Positions 34,300 through 43,118 of a DNA stretch of 55,676 nucleotides are shown piece by piece (within the stretch, counting starts at the first letter, position 1; each line of letters begins with the position of its first letter). The position numbers and the translations under genes were made by a program. Under the pieces are notes generated by a model. It did not search any database. It saw nothing but the letters and a program-made list of their open reading frames with translations, and was not told the DNA's origin. Source of the DNA: an uncultured Erysipelotrichaceae bacterium (GTDB lineage Bacteria; Bacillota_I; Bacilli_A; RF39; UBA660). The stretch lies in NCBI GenBank assembly GCA_902780585.1, contig CACZGA010000009.1, positions 1 through 55,676 of the forward strand. Reading direction: 5' to 3'.

Positions 34300-35889
34300 T
34301 TAGTTGCCTTGTTTTTTAAATAATTCATTTCCTGCTAATGACTTGTACTTTGCTAACCAGCTTGAATCAGGCATATAATCTGTTGCTAGTGCAGGTTGTA
34401 ATTCATCAGCATACCAACTCCATTCAATAAGTCCATTATACACTGTTTTAACCTTAAACTCCCCTCTATGTGCAAAAGCTTTATTATAGTTAGGAAGATG
34501 AGCAGAAGCAATAATAAATTCAATATTAATTTCACCACCATTGTATAATGCTTCAGCTATATCAATGAGTCTTTTATCGAATATTACTTTTGTAGACCAA
34601 TCTCTTGCAAAATCTAAGTTCCACACATCTCCAGCGGGTATTATTTCCAGTCCATTTTTATCAAACATATCTTTTATCATGTTTTTAACTATGTTTGCCG
34701 TAATTAATAAGTTTTGATTTTGATATGCTTCGTTATCGCCAAGCTTTGCTAGTCTTTTTCTATCTTCAGAACTAGCTGCGGAATAAAACCTTGGATCATT
34801 TATTGAAACAAAATTTCCTTTTGGTCTAAATTCATATTGTTTTTGTTTTAAATCACTATAGGGGGTGAAAAAAATGTGTAATGCCCCGAAATCACCTGCA
34901 TATGTAACAATCTCTTTTAATCCACCTATTTCTATTTCTGGAGTGATTCTAGGAATTAATAACATAGCATCTCTTTCTTCAGTTCTTAAATATTGTTCAA
35001 GAATTATTCTAGCATTCTCATCACTAATCTTTAGGCTTCTTATAAATGTTTTGATTTTTTCAGAGCGAATTCCACCTCCTTTTAATGCACGAACCATTTC
35101 TAGAATTTTATTATGTTGTATAAATCCTTCAACTGTTAAGTCGTTTTCCTTTATAAATTTTATTTTTCTAAAGTATTCAGTATATTGGACCATATTTTTT
35201 TCATACATTTCTCTGGCTTGTTCACTTGAAATTGGTTCAATTGCAGCCCCTTCTTTAGGAACTCCCAGTGTCGTACATTTACCATTATTCCCATCATAGT
35301 CACAAATGATAGGAATTTCATATGTAGGAGCTTCTCTTAAATCCCAGCCATCTATATACATATGGATTCGTGGTCTAAACGGGCTGTCTACACTACCCCT
35401 TTTGTTTGGATAATACACAGGTATCAAAATAGATTTATAGTTACCAATATCATCATGCTCTGGTACTACAAATAAGCATTGATACCATTCTTCACTGTCA
35501 AGAGTGGAGGGAATAGAGTTTTGGTGGGCATTCCCATACTCTCCATTACTTATTCTTGGTTTTTTACGCCTTTCTTCAATTAATTTTATATTGTTTATAG
35601 TAAATTTAGTATAAAGTATAGAGAAAATTTGAGAAAGCCTTTTCTCAGCTTTCTGCCAATCAACTTTGGTTGAATCATTAGGCACAAGACCTGTTGAATA
35701 TGGATAATTACGTATCTGTCCACTCTTATAAGTTTCTCTCATAGGTAATAATACTATTTCACCATTATACGTGGTATAACAATTACCTTCATTATCTTTT
35801 TTATATGGAAAATCATGAATAACAGAAGTAATCCAATCACCTTCACTCAAGTCAGGATAAAAATCTCCAAAATACCAATTTTTACTCAT
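34300..35889 (-). CDS. Unknown protein, paralogue of the 32.5 kb gene
   Basis: Not recognised. 529 soluble residues. It shares the N-terminal pattern (Trp-Tyr-Phe-Gly-Asp-Phe-Tyr-Pro-Asp; Gly-Asn-Cys-Tyr-Thr; Tyr-Pro-Tyr-Ser-Thr-Gly-Leu) and the central helical stretch with its neighbour, but otherwise differs. Met-Tyr-Ile-Asp-Gly-Trp near 176-181 matches Ile-Tyr-Ile-Asp-Lys-Trp of the paralogue. Each gene has its own ribosome site and terminator, so they look like a tandem duplication with divergence. GGGAGTGAGTATTA before the ATG. Confidence 0.7.
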   Translation of the reverse strand: MSKNWYFGDFYPDLSEGDWITSVIHDFPYKKDNEGNCYTTYNGEIVLLPMRETYKSGQIRNYPYSTGLVPNDSTKVDWQKAEKRLSQIFSILYTKFTINNIKLIEERRKKPRISNGEYGNAHQNSIPSTLDSEEWYQCLFVVPEHDDIGNYKSILIPVYYPNKRGSVDSPFRPRIHMYIDGWDLREAPTYEIPIICDYDGNNGKCTTLGVPKEGAAIEPISSEQAREMYEKNMVQYTEYFRKIKFIKENDLTVEGFIQHNKILEMVRALKGGGIRSEKIKTFIRSLKISDENARIILEQYLRTEERDAMLLIPRITPEIEIGGLKEIVTYAGDFGALHIFFTPYSDLKQKQYEFRPKGNFVSINDPRFYSAASSEDRKRLAKLGDNEAYQNQNLLITANIVKNMIKDMFDKNGLEIIPAGDVWNLDFARDWSTKVIFDKRLIDIAEALYNGGEINIEFIIASAHLPNYNKAFAHRGEFKVKTVYNGLIEWSWYADELQPALATDYMPDSSWLAKYKSLAGNELFKKQGN

Positions 35890-35944
35890 TAATACTCACT
35901 CCCTAATATTTTTTTATTCTAATGATATATTATCATTATGTCAA

Positions 35945-35975
35945 TAAAAAAGGAGCTTATTTTGCTCCTTTTCTT
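35945..35975 (-). terminator. Intrinsic terminator of the two-component operon
   Basis: AAGGAGC-TTATTTT-GCTCCTT (35950-35970) is followed by T5 on the - strand. The loop carries the histidine kinase stop codon (35957-35959). Confidence 0.7.
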
Positions 35976-37237
35976 CTCGACATAATGAAGGAAACTCCTT
36001 TCTTTTCATTTCTTACTATAATATCGTAATCCATAAGATTAAGTGTCTTTTTAACAATAGATAAGCCTAGGCCAAACTCGCCTTTAATACCTTTACGGAA
36101 AGGGGTAAATATTACTTCTAAGAAGTCTTTATCAATTTGTTCACCGTCATTATACAGATATAATTTATTTTGTTTAGCAGTTATTTTTATTGTTTTATCG
36201 GCATATCTCATGAAATTACTTAACAAATTATCTAGAATAGTTTCCCAGTTTTCTTTTGATCCATAGAATTTACTCTTATCATCGTAGCTTACTTCAAAAT
36301 TTAATTCTTTACGGTGGAATTTGAATTTTTCTACTTCTTCATTTATAAGAGATTTCATATCTATAGGATCGTTTTTAACCACTTCCTTATCTTTTAGATA
36401 ATCCAACTTATTTAAGTATAAGAGAGAGTGTACTTTTTGTTCTAATTTTTCTGTTTGTTCTTTAATAATTGGGAAGGCAGAGTCTTTATCCTCTACTCCA
36501 TCTTCCACCGCTTCCAAATATGATTTTATTACTGTGAGAGGAGTTTTAAAATCATGGGAAATATTTTGATACATCTGATTTCGAATTTTTTCTTGACTAA
36601 TGAGAGTTATTCTCATATCTTCCAAAGCGAGAGCGAGAGAGCGGATTTCGTCATCAATTTCAAAATCAATTTTATGATTATAGTTTGGATTATCTATATT
36701 ATCAATCTTGTTCTTTAATTTTTCTATTTTTTTAACAATGATGGTGGACCAAAATACTAACATTAGTCCAATAAATAAGCAAGTACCTAATACTAGAGGG
36801 AAAATAATTGTTAGAATAGCAGTCTTAGCTCTATTGATATAAGCATCATTTGAAATAGCTATTTTTGTTATATCATCATTTTTTAGAGTATAGTAATAAT
36901 ATGTCTTATGGTTGTGTTTTATTTTGCCATAGGGTTCATTCATAAGATCTAGGATTTTATTTATTTCTTGATATTCAATTACTTTATCAATATTTGGAGA
37001 AGTTGCCTTACCTTCATCCGTTACATATATATAGGCTATTTCAGTATCTAATAGAGCTGTATCTACATCTCTATCATACATTTTTAATGGTTCACTTAGA
37101 TAATGATATATATTTTTTTCAGCTACGGGGATTAGTAGTCTGGGAAGAACAATTCCTAATGAAATGAATAATAAACAGAAAGCTATACCAACTACAAATA
37201 GTAATTGTTTACTTAGACGATTACGAAGTGGATTCAT
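35957..37237 (-). CDS. Sensor histidine kinase
   Basis: Membrane sensor of a two-component system. Two membrane helices (about 10-32 and 134-158) flank a ~100-residue extracytoplasmic loop. A HAMP-like segment (about 160-210) follows, then the dimerisation helix with Ile-Ser-His-Asp-Phe-Lys-Thr-Pro-Leu-Thr (about 225-234, phospho-His in Ser-His-Asp). The ATP-binding domain has Asp-Asn-Leu-Leu-Ser-Asn (N box) and Gly-Leu-Gly-Leu-Ser (G2 box). Partner of the regulator immediately upstream, overlapping it by 4 bases (ATGA). The signal sensed is unknown. Confidence 0.93.
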   Translation of the reverse strand: MNPLRNRLSKQLLFVVGIAFCLLFISLGIVLPRLLIPVAEKNIYHYLSEPLKMYDRDVDTALLDTEIAYIYVTDEGKATSPNIDKVIEYQEINKILDLMNEPYGKIKHNHKTYYYYTLKNDDITKIAISNDAYINRAKTAILTIIFPLVLGTCLFIGLMLVFWSTIIVKKIEKLKNKIDNIDNPNYNHKIDFEIDDEIRSLALALEDMRITLISQEKIRNQMYQNISHDFKTPLTVIKSYLEAVEDGVEDKDSAFPIIKEQTEKLEQKVHSLLYLNKLDYLKDKEVVKNDPIDMKSLINEEVEKFKFHRKELNFEVSYDDKSKFYGSKENWETILDNLLSNFMRYADKTIKITAKQNKLYLYNDGEQIDKDFLEVIFTPFRKGIKGEFGLGLSIVKKTLNLMDYDIIVRNEKKGVSFIMSRRKGAK

Positions 37238-37893
37238 GATAATCTATACCCATACCCGTAGATAGCATCTATTTTTAATTTTGGTAATTTCTTTCTAAGT
37301 CTTCTTATTAAATCATCTACTGCTCTATCATTTCCAAAATAATCTGATCCCCATACACTATTTAATATTTCTTCTCTAGAAAAACATTTATCTTTATTTT
37401 TTATAAATAAAATTAATAAATCAAATTCTAGAGTTGTTAGTTTAATTGGTTTAGAATTTTGTTCTACTGTTCTTTTATCTAAATCAATTGAATAATCTTC
37501 ATAATTAATATTACTATCAGATTTATCTTTATATACTCTTTTAATTATATTATTTACTCTTAATACTAATTCTTTACTGGAATATGGTTTTGTCATATAA
37601 TCATCGGATCCTAATTCTAAGCCAAAGATTTTATCAATTTCTTGATCTCTTGCAGATGTAAAGATTACTGGTACATTTTCATCTTTTTCCCGAATGGCTT
37701 TTATGACATCATATCCACTAATATCATCTCCTAACATAATATCTAATATCCATAAATCTACTTTATTACCTATATAAGATATGGCATCTTTTCCTTTTGT
37801 AAAGCAAATTGTTTCATAACCAGCTCTATCTAAATACAATTTAACAACATTAGATAAAGCTTCTTCATCTTCTACTAAGACTACTCTATACAT
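37234..37893 (-). CDS. OmpR-family response regulator
   Basis: Receiver domain with Glu-Asp-Glu (about 8-10), phospho-acceptor Asp in Leu-Trp-Ile-Leu-Asp-Ile-Met near residue 51, Thr-Ser-Ala near 79-81, and Lys in Met-Thr-Lys-Pro-Tyr near 101. A winged-helix DNA-binding domain at about 125-219 ends in Tyr-Gly-Tyr-Gly-Tyr-Arg. I start at the ATG at 37893, with AGGTGATTAAT upstream. The in-frame GTG at 37902 lies within that site. Transcribed with the kinase, which overlaps it by 4 bases. Target genes not visible. Confidence 0.92.
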   Translation of the reverse strand: MYRVVLVEDEEALSNVVKLYLDRAGYETICFTKGKDAISYIGNKVDLWILDIMLGDDISGYDVIKAIREKDENVPVIFTSARDQEIDKIFGLELGSDDYMTKPYSSKELVLRVNNIIKRVYKDKSDSNINYEDYSIDLDKRTVEQNSKPIKLTTLEFDLLILFIKNKDKCFSREEILNSVWGSDYFGNDRAVDDLIRRLRKKLPKLKIDAIYGYGYRLS

Positions 37894-38153
37894 ATTAATC
37901 ACCTAAATCTAGTATATCATTTTTTTATTAAGGTTTATCACTCCCTTTATTCATTTTTCTCTATTTAAATTTTTATTATTATACTTTTTCTTTTTATAAA
38001 CTTATTCCACATTTCTCCTTTCTTGATTCCAGTGTACTAGATAATTGTGGAAGAAATATCTCAAAATTATGGGAAATTATGGGATTATTTATCTGTTTTA
38101 CTATTAATTTGATATAAAATGTGGTATTATACAGCCATTAGGAGGATAATAAG

Positions 38154-38930
38154 ATGAATGAATTAACGATTATTAATAATTATTTTACAGAAGATTGTAT
38201 TAGTCAAATGCCAGAAGAAGAAAGAAGAAGATTTCAAGAAACATGTAATTCTATTGAAGAAAATGCTACGAAAAAATATATAACTGAGTTAGGTGATTTA
38301 GTATCTTTATCAGGATTTATTGCTAGACAAAAAGAAGAAGATTTTAAATCTAAGATACCTGAGTTCTTAAATGTAATAGTCTTAGTGAGAAACGAGTTAA
38401 TGTATGGGGAAGATTATTCAACTGATGTATTTCAAAATTTAATTAGTTCTTGTGACGCTGTTTGTAATTATCTTGGTGTATTTGCTGAAAGTGATACTAT
38501 TGCACCTGATCTTGATACTTCTAAATATAAAGATTTATATAATAAGGCAAATAAGATAAAATCACAATTGAATGATGATGTTCAATTTGCGGCTGGCTTT
38601 TTAAAAATGCGTAGAGCTGCTAGAGATGATTATCATGAAGCTAGAGATAGATTCGATAGATTAGATCCATGTGCTGCATTTTTTCAAATAGCAGCTCGAT
38701 CAATTGAATTTTTTATTAGATTCATTGTTGAAGGGATATCCTTTGGAACTATACCATCTAATATGGATGATTCTATAGATAAATTAAATGCATTAAGAGA
38801 ACCTGCTCCTGCTGATGATGTGGGATTTGTTAATGCTATTGCATACAATGATTATATTAAAAAGCAAAGAGAGTTACTTGCTAAACAACAAGAATCAGGT
38901 AAATCTGAGAGTGGAGGTTATTCTGTTTAA
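38154..38930 (+). CDS. Unknown helical protein, 258 residues
   Basis: Not recognised. Mostly helical and acidic, with many charged residues (Glu-Glu-Glu-Arg-Arg-Arg), and one hydrophobic stretch Phe-Phe-Ile-Arg-Phe-Ile-Val-Glu-Gly-Ile near 195-205. No signal peptide, and a Lys/Gln/Ser/Gly-rich tail. AGGAGGATAATAAG precedes the ATG. The stop TAA shares its last A with the ATG of the 83-residue gene, so translation is coupled. The 250 bases upstream contain two copies of AAATTATGGGA (about 38064-38084). Confidence 0.6.
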   Translation: MNELTIINNYFTEDCISQMPEEERRRFQETCNSIEENATKKYITELGDLVSLSGFIARQKEEDFKSKIPEFLNVIVLVRNELMYGEDYSTDVFQNLISSCDAVCNYLGVFAESDTIAPDLDTSKYKDLYNKANKIKSQLNDDVQFAAGFLKMRRAARDDYHEARDRFDRLDPCAAFFQIAARSIEFFIRFIVEGISFGTIPSNMDDSIDKLNALREPAPADDVGFVNAIAYNDYIKKQRELLAKQQESGKSESGGYSV

Positions 38931-39181
38931 TGGATACAAACATTTCAAATGCCTATGAAGAATTAAGACAGGCATTTAAAAATCTTACAATAGATGATAA
39001 ACGAGCAGTAATAGTTACAATGCTATTTAAGATTACAGATGTTCTAAACAAAGTAAAACCAAGTAGTAGTCTTGATATAAAAAGACCTAGTAATTTATCA
39101 GAAGACGAGTATTTATGTTATTTACATGATATTATAAATGACTTAGAGCACAAACTAGGGTATTTACTTAAATCAGAATGA
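38930..39181 (+). CDS. Unknown small protein, 83 residues
   Basis: An acidic, helix-rich protein with no recognisable family. It contains Leu-Lys-Asn-Leu-Thr-Ile-Asp-Asp-Lys and a Leu-Ser-Glu-Asp-Glu-Tyr-Leu stretch. Start overlaps the stop of the 258-residue gene by one base (TAATG), so the two form a pair and may act together. Confidence 0.55.
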   Translation: MDTNISNAYEELRQAFKNLTIDDKRAVIVTMLFKITDVLNKVKPSSSLDIKRPSNLSEDEYLCYLHDIINDLEHKLGYLLKSE

Positions 39182-39215
39182 AAAAACAGTCTAGTTTTAT
39201 TCTAGACTGTTTTTA
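39181..39215. terminator. Bidirectional terminator
   Basis: AACAGTCTAG/CTAGACTGTT (39185-39194 with 39202-39211) between A-run and T-run serves both the + strand pair and the - strand operon whose last stop is at 39213. Confidence 0.8.
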
Positions 39216-40034
39216 TTTGTACATATTATGTAAATCTGTTGTTGTTTCTTCTTTTGCTTGTTCTTCTTGAGCAATTACTTCTTCAGTTTTTTCTCTTATT
39301 ACTTCAGGTGGTTTTGGGGGATGTAGTTTATTTTCTTTTTCTCTTTCTCTTTTTAATTCATCATTGTATTCATTATAACCTTGTCTTACATCTTGGCCAT
39401 CTACATTAGAATAATATGTTGTGAAGACAAAACGATATAAGAATAATAGTAATAATAAGCCACCTATTCCTAGTATAATGTAGAAAAACATTTTACTATC
39501 ATCATCAATGCTAGTATTCTTAATCATACCTATTTCTTCTACTGTTTGGCCAACATATTCATCACTTCCACCATAGTGGCAATTAATATTGTCAGATATT
39601 ACAGCAATGTATTTAATATCTCTTACTGTAGTACCCTTTTTTAAATAAGATTCATCTACTGGTATTTTAAAAGCTATTTCTTCTTTACTGGCAAGATTTT
39701 TAGCTTCAGTATTTTTCTTGTCAACACTAGAACAATAGTTAATTGTACCTATATTCTTTTTATTTTTGTCAAATAGACCAATACTAATTGTAATTGGTTT
39801 TTCTTCATCTTGTAAGTTCTTAATACCTTCAAATACAATAGCATTATTATGAAGAGTATCACCACTTTCATGGTTATCATCATACATAAATCTTTTATAA
39901 CTAAAATGGTTAGTTACAATAGTTGTTTTAATATTTACAGGTATTAATTCTTTCATTTGGTAATTAGCAGCATGTACATTTATAGCAGTTAAAATTATTC
40001 CTACTATGATTAGTAATAAACTAGTTTTTTTCAT
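39213..40034 (-). CDS. Membrane protein with extracytoplasmic domain, unknown
   Basis: An N-terminal signal-type helix (about 4-22, ending Ala-Asn), a ~160-residue extracellular domain with two Cys (Tyr-Cys-Ser and Asn-Cys-His), a membrane helix (about 183-203: Phe-Phe-Tyr-Ile-Ile-Leu-Gly-Ile-Gly-Gly-Leu) and a cytosolic Lys/Glu/Pro-rich tail of ~65 residues. No family recognised. Last gene of the PDZ-protease/NT5C operon, one base after NT5C. Confidence 0.65.
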   Translation of the reverse strand: MKKTSLLLIIVGIILTAINVHAANYQMKELIPVNIKTTIVTNHFSYKRFMYDDNHESGDTLHNNAIVFEGIKNLQDEEKPITISIGLFDKNKKNIGTINYCSSVDKKNTEAKNLASKEEIAFKIPVDESYLKKGTTVRDIKYIAVISDNINCHYGGSDEYVGQTVEEIGMIKNTSIDDDSKMFFYIILGIGGLLLLLFLYRFVFTTYYSNVDGQDVRQGYNEYNDELKREREKENKLHPPKPPEVIREKTEEVIAQEEQAKEETTTDLHNMYK

Positions 40035-40035
40035 A

Positions 40036-40563
40036 TTAATGGTTCCTTTCTATATAATCTTCTATATCTTTCCAAGTTGTATAATAATCTTGTTTTAAAT
40101 CATATTTTCCTCTATCATCATACAATATACAATGTATTCCAGCTTCTTTTATTTTTTTATAGTTATATGGATTATCTTCTATCATCAAATCTATGTGTTT
40201 TTCTTGACAAGTTTTAGCTTTATCTTCTCCATAAACAGAGAATATCATTTCTTCTACTTCTAGCCCTTCTTTTTCAAACCAAGCTCTTGTTATAGATTCA
40301 TATTCTTTTTTTCTTGAAGTTATAATAAAAATTTTATTACCTTTATTATTTAACCTTCTAAAAATATCTTTTACTTCTTTTTTTATAATGACATTTTTAA
40401 ATATTTCTGCACTATTATTATCATAAAATTCATCTCTTAAAAAGTCATCATTCATTATATCTAGGGGATTTAAATTCAATTTGGAAGCATATTTTTCTAT
40501 TACTTCATGAACCATTTCTGTTGTTTGACAGATGGTATCATCTATATCAAGTCCTATTCTCAT
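40036..40563 (-). CDS. HAD-type 5'(3')-deoxyribonucleotidase (NT5C-like)
   Basis: A 175-residue HAD hydrolase. Motif I Leu-Asp-Ile-Asp-Asp-Thr (Asp nucleophile and Asp +2, about 4-8), motif II Ile-Ile-Thr-Ser-Arg (about 80-84), Lys in motif III near 116 and motif IV Ile-Asp-Leu-Met-Ile-Glu-Asp-Asn (Glu/Asp metal site). The cap and size fit the 5'-nucleotidase NT5C/YorS group, which dephosphorylates dNMPs. Overlaps the protease gene by 4 bases (ATGA), so translation is coupled. Confidence 0.82.
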   Translation of the reverse strand: MRIGLDIDDTICQTTEMVHEVIEKYASKLNLNPLDIMNDDFLRDEFYDNNSAEIFKNVIIKKEVKDIFRRLNNKGNKIFIITSRKKEYESITRAWFEKEGLEVEEMIFSVYGEDKAKTCQEKHIDLMIEDNPYNYKKIKEAGIHCILYDDRGKYDLKQDYYTTWKDIEDYIERNH

Positions 40564-41573
40564 TTTAAATCCTCCAATGTTTTTATAACCTCTTCAATAG
40601 ATTTAGCTTCTATTACTTTTATCTTTAGTTTTTTCTCTTTCTTATATTTAAGAGCATCTTCATAGTTTTTACCAGAAGGAGCAAGAAAGATATCAGCTTT
40701 AGCAGAGGCAGCACCTAATAGTTTGTGTTCAATTCCCCCAATAGTACCAATGGTGCCATCTTTCTCTATGGTACCAGTACCGGCTATTTTTAAACCTTTT
40801 GTTGTATCTTTTTTTGTTAGCTGATTATATATTTCTAGAGTTGTTATTAAGCCTCCTGAAGGGCCAGATTCTTCTTCATTAAATTTGATGTTTACTTTAG
40901 GGTCTGTTTCATATTCACTTAAATATTGTAGGACTACACCAATTACTTTAGTATCATCTATTAATTGTACTTTTACTTTTTCTTCTCTTTCTTTACCTTT
41001 TCTGTTTACTTTTACAGTTATTTCTTCACCTACTTCTTTTTGGTTAATATAATTTCTATATTCTTCGATAGAATTATAAGTATTATTATCCATACTTTCT
41101 ATTATATCTCCGACTTTTAATGATGAAGAAATTTCTTCTGTTCTAGCGATTACATATAAATCTTTTTTTGTTTCTTTTAATTCTTTATTTGCTAGAGTAT
41201 AAGCCCAATATATGGCAGTTGAATTTGCTGTTTTTAAATCTAATTCACTACGAAATTGAATATCACTAGGTGTTTCTATCGTTGTATATTTATAATCATT
41301 CATACTATCTCTTTCCCAAGTTGGGATGAGATAACTTAATAAATAGGTTGTTACTGTACCTTCTAATTCTGTTACATAGCTTATATTATAACTACCTTTA
41401 CTTTTGTAACCATTTTCTACTTGTATTCTAGAGGAAACATCACTGATTCCTCCACCTACCACAATGAAGTAATTCACAGGATAAGTAAGAACGATAAATA
41501 GAATTAACATTACAAGTAAAAATTTATATTCTTCTTTGATGAATTCTTTCATAGCTGTTATTATATCTTTCAT
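40560..41573 (-). CDS. PDZ-Lon-like membrane protease (SepM/YlbL type)
   Basis: A membrane helix (about 17-37), an extracytoplasmic region, a PDZ-type domain (about 130-215, with Val-Gly-Asp-Ile-Ile-Glu-Ser) and a Lon-type proteolytic domain. The Lon catalytic Ser is in Gly-Pro-Ser-Gly-Gly (about 242-246), and the Lys is in Gly-Ile-Glu-His-Lys near 289. This arrangement is the SepM/YlbL protease family of Bacillota, which cleaves secreted or membrane-associated peptides. I start at the ATG at 41573, with AGGTGG upstream; the open frame extends to 41639 but those residues lack any conserved start. Coupled to NT5C. Confidence 0.85.
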   Translation of the reverse strand: MKDIITAMKEFIKEEYKFLLVMLILFIVLTYPVNYFIVVGGGISDVSSRIQVENGYKSKGSYNISYVTELEGTVTTYLLSYLIPTWERDSMNDYKYTTIETPSDIQFRSELDLKTANSTAIYWAYTLANKELKETKKDLYVIARTEEISSSLKVGDIIESMDNNTYNSIEEYRNYINQKEVGEEITVKVNRKGKEREEKVKVQLIDDTKVIGVVLQYLSEYETDPKVNIKFNEEESGPSGGLITTLEIYNQLTKKDTTKGLKIAGTGTIEKDGTIGTIGGIEHKLLGAASAKADIFLAPSGKNYEDALKYKKEKKLKIKVIEAKSIEEVIKTLEDLK

Positions 41574-41651
41574 CTTACCACCTATTATCATTATAACAGA
41601 TAAATTATGCTTTATGAAATAAATATAAGGATTTGTCACATCTATTAGACA

Positions 41652-41677
41652 AAAAAAGAATCATAAGATTCTTTTTT
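41652..41677 (-). terminator. Intrinsic terminator of the pseudopilin operon
   Basis: AAAAAAGAATC-ATAA-GATTCTTTTTT (41652-41677) is an 11-bp stem with a T-rich 3' side on the - strand, directly at the stop of the 475-residue prepilin. Confidence 0.7.
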
Positions 41678-43103
41678 AGCAACCTTGACCAGCTGTACAT
41701 ATTCCAGTTGAGCCAAAAGTGAAGGGTTTAAAACTGTCTGTTACAGACGGATATTGAATTTGAAATGTTCCGTTTGTTACGAGTTCTCCGGCAAAGTAAT
41801 CATAACTAGGAAATCTATCATCTTTATAATAATACCACTTTCCGTCTCCCTTTTTAAACCAGCCCATGGCACACACATATTTCTTGTAGTGGTTTGCTTT
41901 ATTTTGATAATACATCCAGTTTTCGTTACCTGTGAAGAAATAGTACGTTCCAAAATGTCCTACTGGATCAACAGAATTGTTATACCAATATACACTATGT
42001 TCTCCAGTTAGTTTTTCGCCTTTTTGCCAATAATACCAATTGTAACTATTTTCATATATTAAGTTAGCAGCATTTGGAGGTTGTCCTATACGTTCCACTC
42101 TTTGCCAACCATTACCAATATAGCCATCATACTCTGCTGTTTTTGTATTATTTTCTCCATCCACAATTGTTGCTGTACAATGAGTATGAATTACATCTAT
42201 ATCCGTTAATTCTAGATTAGAAGTTATTGTCATTTTTTTTACTATGTCTCCTTCTTTTACTTCTACTACTTTAACTTTACTATCTGATATAGGTGAACCA
42301 TCTCCTTTTTCATAAGTACAAACAATACCTGTATCTGAGATAATACCTACTGTTCCTTCGGAAGTAAATTCTTCTAAAGTAAGAGTTCCAACAACTCCTT
42401 CTCTGGTTTTTCCGTAACCATTTTCTTTTGATTGAATTGACCCATTTGCACTACTTTCTGCATTTAATCTAATTGCAGAGCCAGCAAAATCATTACTACT
42501 ATTAGATACACTATTACTACTAAAGTTTATAGGTGATACTATATCAATTGCATATTTTGTAGTTAATTCTGGGTGATAAAAACCAATATAAATAGATAAA
42601 ATATTGTCATCTGTTATATCAATTAAGACGTTATTAATACTTAGATCTAGGACTTTTTTACCTGTTTCTTTGTTTTTAAATGAGCCTATATCTGGTAGAG
42701 GATACTCTATCATATCTTCTGGAGTTCCATACTTTATCATGTAGAAATCTTCTGCATCTGCACTTCCTACTGGGTGAAATGATGATTCTGTAAAACTTTG
42801 ATATATTTCTAATCTTCTTTCAGTTCCATCTTTTAAAGTACAATTTACTACATATTTAACAGTATTATCTTCTACTTCTCTAGAGTAATCTGCTGCGACT
42901 AAACCTATTTTTATAAAATCATCTTGTATATCTTTTGTTAATACTTCTTTATAATTAAGAATGACTGCTTTGTTTTCTTCAGTTCTTACTTTAGTACTAT
43001 AAGATGATATAGTAGTATACATTGATATTGTTATAAGTACTACTAATACAAAACATATTATTACTTCTACAGTAGTCATTCCTTTATTATTTAATCTCTT
43101 CAT
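41676..43103 (-). CDS. Prepilin-like protein with aromatic cell-wall-binding-type repeats
   Basis: N-terminus Asn-Asn-Lys-Gly|Met-Thr-Thr-Val-Glu then a ~20-residue hydrophobic helix: a class III prepilin signal with Glu at +5, so processing by a prepilin peptidase and export to a type IV filament are expected. The 475-residue protein is far longer than a major pilin. Residues ~330-440 contain Trp/Tyr/Gly-rich repeats (Gly-Trp-Phe-Lys-Lys-Gly-Asp-Gly-Lys-Trp-Tyr-Tyr-Tyr) resembling CW_binding/choline-binding repeats. It ends in Cys-Thr-Ala-Gly-Gln-Gly-Cys. Likely a minor pilin or adhesin tip. Fifteen bases downstream of the second prepilin gene. Confidence 0.75.
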   Translation of the reverse strand: MKRLNNKGMTTVEVIICFVLVVLITISMYTTISSYSTKVRTEENKAVILNYKEVLTKDIQDDFIKIGLVAADYSREVEDNTVKYVVNCTLKDGTERRLEIYQSFTESSFHPVGSADAEDFYMIKYGTPEDMIEYPLPDIGSFKNKETGKKVLDLSINNVLIDITDDNILSIYIGFYHPELTTKYAIDIVSPINFSSNSVSNSSNDFAGSAIRLNAESSANGSIQSKENGYGKTREGVVGTLTLEEFTSEGTVGIISDTGIVCTYEKGDGSPISDSKVKVVEVKEGDIVKKMTITSNLELTDIDVIHTHCTATIVDGENNTKTAEYDGYIGNGWQRVERIGQPPNAANLIYENSYNWYYWQKGEKLTGEHSVYWYNNSVDPVGHFGTYYFFTGNENWMYYQNKANHYKKYVCAMGWFKKGDGKWYYYKDDRFPSYDYFAGELVTNGTFQIQYPSVTDSFKPFTFGSTGICTAGQGC

Positions 43104-43118
43104 ATGTATCTCCTTTAC

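Noticed and set aside
38064-38087. Tandem AAATTATGGGA as an operator
   Set aside because: Only two short AT-rich copies, and no symmetric arrangement or match to a known site.
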